Positions 44,705-51,519 of a stretch of 64,000 bases of DNA are shown here, piece after piece. The stretch lies in assembly GCA_001940925.1 (NCBI GenBank), contig MSGZ01000035.1, positions 62,001-126,000 on the forward strand, in the 5' to 3' direction. The DNA is from Ruminococcus sp. Phil11. GTDB lineage: Bacteria > Bacillota > Clostridia > Oscillospirales > Ruminococcaceae. How positions within the stretch are numbered: position 1 is the stretch's first letter; each line of letters opens with the position of its first letter. Both the position numbers and the translations under genes were made by a program. The notes beneath the pieces are model-generated. The model searched no databases. It was not told the DNA's origin and saw nothing but the letters and a program-made list of their open reading frames with translations.

Positions 44705-46258
44705 TTATATGATCTTCGTGGACCATTCCTCGATATTCCAGACGGTATCGGCGACGTCCATGTAAAATTCCGGCTCATGGCTGACGATCAGCACCGTGCC
44801 CTTATACTCCTGCAGCGCCTTTTTCAGCGCGTCCTTCGCGTCCTGATCGAGATGATTCGTCGGCTCGTCCAGCACCAGCAGATTGACCTCGCGCAGCATG
44901 ATCCGGCAGAGCCGCACCTTTGCATTCTCTCCGCCGGAAAGCACCTTCATCTGCGAGGAGATCTGCTCGGTCGTCAGGCCGCACTGTGCAAGCGCGCCGC
45001 GTACCTCTGCATTCGTCATCGCCGGGAACGCGTCCCAGATCACCTGCAGCGGCGTCTCGGAGCCGGATTCGGCCTCCTGCTCAAAATAGCCGGCCTCGAC
45101 GAATTGGTCATGCGCGACCGTCCCCGCAAACGGCGGGATCAGCTTCAGAAGCGTTTTCAGCAGCGTGGATTTGCCGATGCCGTTCACGCCGCGGATCACG
45201 ATTTTCTGCCCCTGCTCCACCTGCACCGAAACGGGCTTCGTCAGCGGCGCATCGTAACCGAGCACCAGATCCTTGCATTCAATGACGACCCTGCCCGGCG
45301 TTCTGGACTTCCGGAACACGAACACCGGCTTCGGCTTCTCGCGCATCAGCGTGATCTTCTCCATTTTATCAAGCTTCTTCTGGCGGGACTTCGCCATGTT
45401 CGTTGTCGCGACGCGCGCCTTATTCTTGGCGATAAAGGTCTCCAGCTCGGCGATCTCCTTCTGCTGCTTTTCAAATGCCTGCTCGGTCTGCCGCTTTTTC
45501 AGCTCGTACATCCGGACGAAATTGTCGTAATCGCCCGTATAGCGCGTCATGACGGCATTCTCCACATGATACACCACATTGATGACGCTGTTGAGGAACG
45601 GGATATCATGCGACACGAGAATAAACGCATTTTCGTAATTCTGCAGGAAGCTTGTCAGCCACGCGATATGGTTTTCGTCAAGGAAATTAGTCGGCTCGTC
45701 CAGAATCAGGATCATCGGATTTTCCAGCAGCACCTTGGCAAGCAGCACCTTCGCGCGCTGTCCGCCGGAAAGCTCCGAAACGTCCCGGTCAAGCCCGATC
45801 TCATTCAGGCCGAGACCGTTTGCATACTCGGAGATCTTCGCGTCGATCGTATAATAGCCGCTGTAATCCAGAATGCTCTGGATCTCGCCGACATCCTCCA
45901 TGAGGGCGGTCATCTCCTCCTCGGAGCAGTCGGACATTTTGTCGTACATGCCGATCATTTCCGCTTCCAGCTCCGAGAGATGCCGGAAGGCCTCCTGCAG
46001 CACATCGCGGATCGTCTTTCCTTTTTCCAGCGTGCTGTACTGATCGAGATAGCCGGTCGTGATATGCCGGCACCATTCGACCTTGCCCTCATCCGGCATG
46101 AGCTTGCCTGTGATGATGTTCAGGAACGTGGATTTGCCCTCACCGTTTGCACCGACAAGACCGACATGCTCGCCTTTCAGCAGCCGGAAGGACGCGTCGT
46201 TCAGAATCTGCCGCGCACCGAACCCGTGCGTGACATGTTCGACATTCAGAATACTCAT
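44705..46258 (-). CDS. ABC-F family ATPase
   Basis: A 517-residue protein from the ATG eight bases after GGAG. Two ATP-binding cassettes without membrane segments: first GANGEGKST (Walker A), ELSGGQRAKV (signature), LILDEPTNFLD (Walker B); second GVNGIGKST, VLSGGENAKVRLC and LVLDEPTNHLD. The linker between them (VRMYELKKRQTEQAFEKQQK and the MAKSRQKKLDKM stretch) corresponds to the P-site tRNA interaction motif of ABC-F proteins. Members act on stalled ribosomes, some giving antibiotic protection. This one is of the common housekeeping type; resistance cannot be inferred. Stand-alone, divergent from the merR operon. Confidence 0.93.
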   Translation of the reverse strand: MSILNVEHVTHGFGARQILNDASFRLLKGEHVGLVGANGEGKSTFLNIITGKLMPDEGKVEWCRHITTGYLDQYSTLEKGKTIRDVLQEAFRHLSELEAEMIGMYDKMSDCSEEEMTALMEDVGEIQSILDYSGYYTIDAKISEYANGLGLNEIGLDRDVSELSGGQRAKVLLAKVLLENPMILILDEPTNFLDENHIAWLTSFLQNYENAFILVSHDIPFLNSVINVVYHVENAVMTRYTGDYDNFVRMYELKKRQTEQAFEKQQKEIAELETFIAKNKARVATTNMAKSRQKKLDKMEKITLMREKPKPVFVFRKSRTPGRVVIECKDLVLGYDAPLTKPVSVQVEQGQKIVIRGVNGIGKSTLLKTLLKLIPPFAGTVAHDQFVEAGYFEQEAESGSETPLQVIWDAFPAMTNAEVRGALAQCGLTTEQISSQMKVLSGGENAKVRLCRIMLREVNLLVLDEPTNHLDQDAKDALKKALQEYKGTVLIVSHEPEFYMDVADTVWNIEEWSTKII

Positions 46259-46412
46259 TTGCAACACTCCGTTTTCAAAATACTCCTTATTATACCATGT
46301 CAGAGCCCGAAATGCAAGTGTTTTCCCGGAAAGCCCGCAGTGTCCGTTCCTGTCAATCTGTCCAAACCGGCATACGGTTTTTTGTGATGTTCAACGAAAT
46401 CACATATTTCCC

Positions 46413-46443
46413 TTGACTTGGAGTAAACTCTAAGGTGTATAAT
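46413..46443 (+). promoter_or_regulatory. MerR-type promoter and operator
   Basis: TTGACT (46413-46418) and TATAAT (46438-46443) are separated by 19 bases, the overlong spacer typical of MerR-activated promoters. Between them sits the near-palindrome CTTGGAGTAAACTCTAAG (46417-46434), the CTTxGAGT-AA-ACTCxAAG type of site used by NmlR/AdhR-like MerR proteins. Confidence 0.85.
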
Positions 46444-46466
46444 AAAGCTGCACGGAGGTGATAAAC

Positions 46467-46880
46467 GTGACGATCAAAGACGTCTGCAAACAATTCGGCA
46501 TCAGCGCGGATACGCTGCGCTATTACGAACGCGTCGGCGTGATCCCGGAGGTACACCGCACGGCCGGCGGCATCCGCGATTATACCGAGGAGGATCTCGG
46601 CTGGGTCGAGACGGCAGCCTGCTTCCGAAGTGCCGGGATGCCGGTCGATCTGCTGGCGGAATACGTCCGGCTTTTCAAGGAGGGCGACAGCACGATCCCG
46701 GCACGCTGCGAGCTGCTGAAGGAGGCAAAGTCGCGCATTCTCGCGGAACGGAAGAAATATGACGACGCACTGAAAAAAATGGAATACAAGATCAAGGTTT
46801 ACGAGCGGGCAGTGCAGACAGGCAAGCTGGTCTGGGACGACGGTGCCTGCGGCTGCTCATGTGAAACAGAAAAGGAGTAA
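46467..46880 (+). CDS. MerR-family regulator (NmlR/AdhR type)
   Basis: A 137-residue protein from the GTG at 46467, eight bases after GGAGG. The N-terminal winged helix (VTIKDVCKQFGISADTLRYY, ERVGVIPEVHRTAGGIRDY) is standard for MerR; a dimerising coiled coil follows (SRILAERKKYDDALKKMEYK). The C-terminus ends in GACGCSCETEKE with three cysteines, which could sense thiol-reactive compounds or metals, though this tail is not the usual NmlR single-Cys arrangement. The 19-bp-spacer promoter just upstream should be its own target, so the four-gene operon is probably autoregulated. The next gene begins three bases after the stop. Confidence 0.92.
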   Translation: MTIKDVCKQFGISADTLRYYERVGVIPEVHRTAGGIRDYTEEDLGWVETAACFRSAGMPVDLLAEYVRLFKEGDSTIPARCELLKEAKSRILAERKKYDDALKKMEYKIKVYERAVQTGKLVWDDGACGCSCETEKE

Positions 46881-46883
46881 TCT

Positions 46884-48644
46884 ATGCTGATTGAAACAGT
46901 CCATTCCCCTGCCGATATCAAGGGCTTTGATACCGCACAGCTGACCGCACTCGCGGCGGAGATCCGCAGCGGCCTGATGAACCGGCTGTCCAAGCGCGGC
47001 GGACATTTCGGGCCGAATTTCGGCATTGTCGAAGCGACGGTCGCGCTGCATTATGTGTTCGATTCGCCGAAGGACAAATTCGTATTCGACGTCTCGCACC
47101 AGTGCTATACGCACAAGATCCTGACCGGCAGAAAGGACGCATTCTTTGATGATGCGCATTTCGGTGACGTTTCCGGCTATACGAATCCGGAGGAAAGCGA
47201 ACACGATTTCTTCAATGTCGGTCATACGTCCACATCGGTCAGCCTTGCCTGCGGACTTGCAAAAAGCCGCGACCTGAAAGGCGAATCCGGCAATGTGATC
47301 GCGATCATCGGCGACGGCTCGTTAAGCGGCGGCGAAGCACTGGAGGGCCTTGATTTTGCGGCGGAGCTCGGCAGCAATTTCATCATCGTCGTCAATGACA
47401 ATGACATGTCCATCGCGGAAAACCACGGCGGACTGTATCAGAATCTGAAAGCCCTGCGCGAATCAAACGGCAGCCATTACTGCAATCTGTTCCGTGCAAT
47501 GGGGCTGGACTACCGCTTTGTCGCGGACGGAAACAATATCGCACAACTGATCGAAGCGTTCTCCGCAGTAAAGGACACCGATCACCCGACCGTCGTGCAC
47601 ATCGTGACGCAAAAGGGCAAGGGCTATGCGCCCGCGGAAACCGAAAAGGAAAACTGGCACTGGCATATCCCGTTTGACCCGGCGGCCGGTCAGGCTCCTG
47701 CATCGGACAGCGGCGAAAATTACGGCGACATGACCTGCGAATTTCTGCTGAAAAAGATGATAGCCGATCCGCGCGTGGTGACGATGGTCGCGGCGGTGCC
47801 GGTCTGCATCGGATTCACGCCGGAGAAGCGAAAGGAAGCGGGCAGACAGTTTGTCGATGTCGGCATTGCGGAGGAGCACGCGATCGCAATGGCTTCCGGC
47901 ATTGCAAAAAACGGCGGGAAGCCGGTCTTTGCGACGCATTCAAGCTTCTTTCAGCGCACCTACGATCAGATCTCGCAGGATCTCTGCATCAATTCCAATC
48001 CCGCGACCCTGCTGGTCAACACCGCATCCGTTTACGGGATGCATGACATCACGCATCTCGGTATTTTCGATATCGCCATGATGTCGAATATCCCGAACCT
48101 CGTGTATCTGGCTCCGGCGACCTGTGAGGAATATTTCTCAATGCTGGACTGGAGCATCGAGCAGGATCAGTATCCGGTCGCGATCCGGATGCCCTGCAAC
48201 GGCGTGCATCATACGGATAAGCCGGTCGATACCGATTACAGCGAACTGAACCGCTATCAGGTCACGCAGCAGGGCGCAGGCACAGCGATCCTTGCGCTCG
48301 GTGACTTTTATCAGATCGGCGAGGAGCTGGCGAAGCTGATCGCAGAAAAGACCGGCACCGCCCCGACGCTCATCAATCCGCGGTATATCACCGGCATTGA
48401 CGAAGCACTGCTCACGCAGCTGAAAGAGAACCACAGCACGGTCATTACGCTGGAGGACGGCATCTTAAACGGCGGCTTCGGCGAAAAGATCGCGCGGTAT
48501 TACGGCGCAGCGGATATGAAGGTTTATTGCTACGGCCTGAAAAAAGAATTCCTTGACCGCTATGCCGTCGCGGATGTGCTGCAGTCGAATCATCTGACAC
48601 CCGCGCAGATATACAATGATGTTTTTGAAGGAGGCAAAGAATGA
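46884..48644 (+). CDS. 1-deoxy-D-xylulose-5-phosphate synthase-like transketolase
   Basis: A 586-residue thiamine-diphosphate enzyme. Residues 40-300: FVFDVSHQCYTHKILTGRK, the GDGSLSGGEALEGLD...NDNDMS ThDP/Mg site, and ENHGGLYQNLKAL. The pyrimidine-binding domain includes QFVDVGIAEEHAIAMASGIA and GKPVFATHSSFFQRTYDQI, and a C-terminal transketolase domain follows. The overall order is that of DXS, which joins pyruvate and glyceraldehyde-3-phosphate for isoprenoid precursors, but it is shorter than the usual 620 residues and the DVGHQAY segment reads DVSHQCY. With oxidoreductases in a MerR operon it may be a paralogue with another acceptor rather than the housekeeping enzyme. Confidence 0.82.
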   Translation: MLIETVHSPADIKGFDTAQLTALAAEIRSGLMNRLSKRGGHFGPNFGIVEATVALHYVFDSPKDKFVFDVSHQCYTHKILTGRKDAFFDDAHFGDVSGYTNPEESEHDFFNVGHTSTSVSLACGLAKSRDLKGESGNVIAIIGDGSLSGGEALEGLDFAAELGSNFIIVVNDNDMSIAENHGGLYQNLKALRESNGSHYCNLFRAMGLDYRFVADGNNIAQLIEAFSAVKDTDHPTVVHIVTQKGKGYAPAETEKENWHWHIPFDPAAGQAPASDSGENYGDMTCEFLLKKMIADPRVVTMVAAVPVCIGFTPEKRKEAGRQFVDVGIAEEHAIAMASGIAKNGGKPVFATHSSFFQRTYDQISQDLCINSNPATLLVNTASVYGMHDITHLGIFDIAMMSNIPNLVYLAPATCEEYFSMLDWSIEQDQYPVAIRMPCNGVHHTDKPVDTDYSELNRYQVTQQGAGTAILALGDFYQIGEELAKLIAEKTGTAPTLINPRYITGIDEALLTQLKENHSTVITLEDGILNGGFGEKIARYYGAADMKVYCYGLKKEFLDRYAVADVLQSNHLTPAQIYNDVFEGGKE

Positions 48645-49570
48645 AATATTACAATATTGCAAACGGGCCGCAGCATGTATCTGCGATCGTGCAGGGCTGC
48701 ATGAGAATGCCTGCACTTTCCGGAGCGGATGCCGCAAAGGTCATCCGCACGGCATTTGACTGCGGCATCAACTTCTTTGACCACGCGACCTGCTACGGCG
48801 AAAACGGTGCCGCGGAAACACGCTTCGCGGAGGCGTTCCCGCTGACCGGCCTGCAGCGCAGCGACATCTTCATCCAGAGCAAATGCGGCATCTGTCCGGA
48901 GCGGCAGGAGTTTGACTGGACAAAGGAAAACATCCTTGCAAGCGCGGACGACAGTCTCCGCAGACTGAACACGGACTATCTCGACACGCTGCTGCTGCAC
49001 CGCCCCGACCTGCTCTTTGATCCGGCGGAGGTCGCAGAGGCGTTCGATGCGCTTGAAAAAGCCGGAAAGGTGCGCTTTTTCGGTGTCAGCAACCTGATGC
49101 CGATGCAGATCGAGCTGCTGAAAAAATATGTGAAGCAGCCGCTTGTGATCAATCAGGTGCAGCTTTCGCTGGAGCAGTCGCAGCTGATCGACCAGCCGCT
49201 CTATATGAACAACAAAGCCACGGATATGTCCGTCAGCCGCGACGGCTGCGCGCTTGATTTCTGCCGCCTGCACGATATCACGGTGCAGGCATGGTCACCG
49301 CTGCAGTTCGGCATGTTCGGCGGGACGTTCATCGACAACCCCGATTTTCCGGAGCTGAACAAGGCACTCGGTGAACTTGCAGAGCGCGAGAACGTCTCCA
49401 AGTCCGCAATTGCAATTGCATGGATCCTGCGGCATCCCGCAAACATGCAGGCGATCATCGGCACGATGAACCCCGCGCATATCAAAGATATCTGCGCCGC
49501 GGCAGAGGTACAGCTTTCGCATCATGACTGGTATGCGCTGTATCTTGCTTCCGGCAAGTTTCTGCCGTGA
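48641..49570 (+). CDS. Aldo/keto reductase
   Basis: A 309-residue enzyme whose ATG overlaps the preceding stop (ATGA). The (beta/alpha)8 features are present: QGCMRMPALSG start, FDCGINFFDHATCYGENGAA with catalytic Asp and Tyr, SKCGI with the Lys, LDTLLLHRPDLLFD with the His, FFGVSNLMPMQIELLKK and QAWSPLQFG, then NADPH-binding SAIAIAWILRHPANMQAIIG. Such enzymes reduce aldehydes and sugars with NADPH. The position in a MerR operon suggests a role in clearing reactive carbonyls or in a dedicated small-molecule route. Confidence 0.93.
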   Translation: MKYYNIANGPQHVSAIVQGCMRMPALSGADAAKVIRTAFDCGINFFDHATCYGENGAAETRFAEAFPLTGLQRSDIFIQSKCGICPERQEFDWTKENILASADDSLRRLNTDYLDTLLLHRPDLLFDPAEVAEAFDALEKAGKVRFFGVSNLMPMQIELLKKYVKQPLVINQVQLSLEQSQLIDQPLYMNNKATDMSVSRDGCALDFCRLHDITVQAWSPLQFGMFGGTFIDNPDFPELNKALGELAERENVSKSAIAIAWILRHPANMQAIIGTMNPAHIKDICAAAEVQLSHHDWYALYLASGKFLP

Positions 49571-49603
49571 CCGGATCTCAGCTTAGAACAGGAGGCGTAT
49601 CAA

Positions 49604-51457
49604 ATGAACAGTCAGCAAGACGAGATTCGGCCGGTGAAATGGGGCGTACTCGGCACCGCGGGCATTGCGGCGGGCTGCACGATCCCCGGAATGCAGCAGG
49701 CGGAAAACTGCGTGCTCTATGCGATTGCGGGCAGGAGCATGGAAAAGGCAGAAGCGTTCAAAGCGCGCTTCGGGTTTCAGAAGGCTTATCAGGGCTATGA
49801 CGCGCTGCTTGCAGACCCCGAAGTTGAGGCGGTCTATATCCCGCTGCCGAACGATCTGCACTGCGAATGGGCGGTCAGGGCGATGAACGCGAAAAAGCAT
49901 GTACTCTGCGAAAAGCCGATCGCGATGAATGAAACGGAGCTCCGCCGGATGCTTCAGGCTGCAAAGGAGAACGGCGTCATCCTCATGGAGGCGTTCGCCT
50001 ATCTGCACAGCCCGTTCATCGGCAGACTGAAGCAGGTCATTGCCGACGGTGAGATCGGTGAGATCGACTACATCGACACCGCATTCCTGACGCAGGATTA
50101 TTCTGCGGACTTCCGGCTGCATAAGGAATCGGGCGGCGGCGGCATCTACGATGTCGGCTGCTACTGCACCTCGCTGATCCTCTCGCTGATCGGCGCGCCC
50201 GTCACGGATGTCAGTGCTGATGCGGAGCTGGACAGCACCGGCGTCGATCACTTCGCGGCCGTGCGGCTCGGCTTTGAAAACGGCGCAGGCGCATCATTCC
50301 ACGCCGGCATGATGCTCGGCACCGACACCTGCGACCGCTATGACCGGCTGTATATCCACGGTTCAAAGGGCTATATCCGCTCCGCTTACGAATACAACGG
50401 CGAAGGGGAGCTTTCCTTTGATATCACCGTAAAGGACGAACACGGCGAACGTCACACGCGGACGGAAACCGTCACGGCGGGCTCCAATTATGCGCTGGAG
50501 ATCGCGCAAATGTGTGCAAGTATCCGCGGCATCGAAAAGCCGCATATTACCGGGGATTTTTCCCTCCGGAACATGCGGCTGCTCGACCGCATCCTGACCG
50601 CCGCAGGCTATACCGACGCAAAAACGGAATTCATCCTGCCGAACGGCGTCGCGATCCCCGCAGTCGGCTTCGGCTCGTATCTCTCGACCGTGAACGGCAC
50701 ACAGCCGCTCACCGACGCGCTCAATTCCGGCTGCCGCTATATTGACACGGCGAAAATGTACCGGAATGAGGCGGAGATCGGCGCGGCGATCGCGCAGTCC
50801 GGCATTCCGCGCGATGAGCTGTTCTTGTGCAGCAAGGTCTGGCCGGGCGATTTCGGCAGGGAGGGAACGGTCCGATCCTTTTTGTATTCCTGCCGGGATC
50901 TGAAAACAGATTATCTGGACATGCTGCTGCTCCACTGGCCGAAAGACGCACCGGACGATCCGGACTGGCTTGAGAAGGTGCGGGAGTCATGGAAGATCAT
51001 GGAGGAGTTTTACATACTGAATAAGATCCGGGTGATCGGCGTCTCGAACTTCCTGCCGCATCATCTCAGGCCGCTGCTGGAAACTGCGCGCATCCGCCCG
51101 ATGGTCGATCAGCTGGAGCTGCATGTCGGCTACATGCAGGAATACACGCTTTCGTATCTGAAAGCAAACGGCATTCTGCCGCAGGCATGGAGCCCGCTCG
51201 GCAGGGCAAAGCTGCTGAACGATCCGGAGATCGCAAGGCTCGCCGCAGAATACGGCTGCACACCTGCACAGCTCCTGCTGCGGTATCTGATCCAGCGCGG
51301 CATCCCGGTCATCCCGAAGGCCTCGTCCGCGGAACGGATCCGCGAAAACCGCGATGTTTTCTTCTTCCGCATTTCCGAAGATGACATGTCGTATCTCTCC
51401 TGCCTGCCGGAACGCGGCTGGTCGGGCGAGCATCCGGACTTCTTTGACGCATCCTGA
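49604..51457 (+). CDS. Fusion of Gfo/Idh/MocA oxidoreductase with an aldo/keto reductase
   Basis: A 617-residue protein after AGGAGGCG. Residues 10-340 are a Gfo/Idh/MocA enzyme: VKWGVLGTAGIAAGC nucleotide fold, AVYIPLPNDLHCEWAVRAM and the catalytic CEKPIA. Residues 345-617 are a separate aldo/keto reductase: GVAIPAVGFGSYLST, GCRYIDTAKMYRNEAEIG (Asp, Tyr), LFLCSKVWP (Lys), DYLDMLLLHWP (His), RVIGVSNFLPHHL and IPKASSAERI. The two are joined without a stop or obvious linker, so one polypeptide has two NAD(P)-dependent active sites. This could recycle a cofactor or channel a substrate with the preceding aldo/keto reductase. Last gene of the MerR operon. Confidence 0.93.
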   Translation: MNSQQDEIRPVKWGVLGTAGIAAGCTIPGMQQAENCVLYAIAGRSMEKAEAFKARFGFQKAYQGYDALLADPEVEAVYIPLPNDLHCEWAVRAMNAKKHVLCEKPIAMNETELRRMLQAAKENGVILMEAFAYLHSPFIGRLKQVIADGEIGEIDYIDTAFLTQDYSADFRLHKESGGGGIYDVGCYCTSLILSLIGAPVTDVSADAELDSTGVDHFAAVRLGFENGAGASFHAGMMLGTDTCDRYDRLYIHGSKGYIRSAYEYNGEGELSFDITVKDEHGERHTRTETVTAGSNYALEIAQMCASIRGIEKPHITGDFSLRNMRLLDRILTAAGYTDAKTEFILPNGVAIPAVGFGSYLSTVNGTQPLTDALNSGCRYIDTAKMYRNEAEIGAAIAQSGIPRDELFLCSKVWPGDFGREGTVRSFLYSCRDLKTDYLDMLLLHWPKDAPDDPDWLEKVRESWKIMEEFYILNKIRVIGVSNFLPHHLRPLLETARIRPMVDQLELHVGYMQEYTLSYLKANGILPQAWSPLGRAKLLNDPEIARLAAEYGCTPAQLLLRYLIQRGIPVIPKASSAERIRENRDVFFFRISEDDMSYLSCLPERGWSGEHPDFFDAS

Positions 51458-51468
51458 ACTGCAAAAAG

Positions 51469-51496
51469 CCCCCGCCGGAAGCTGAACCGGCGGGGG
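51469..51496. terminator. Terminator between the MerR operon and the xylanase gene
   Basis: Perfect CCCCCGCCGG / CCGGCGGGGG stem with an 8-base loop, preceded by AAAAAG on the left and followed by TCTCTGTC. Confidence 0.8.
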
Positions 51497-51519
51497 TCTC
51501 TGTCATATTCGGTTTTGTC

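Noticed and set aside
42868..46387. Long open frames opposite the AlbA_2 gene (minus strand, 561 codons) and the ABC-F gene (plus strand, 629 codons)
   Set aside because: Both lie antisense to clear conserved genes and show the skewed composition of frame shadows.
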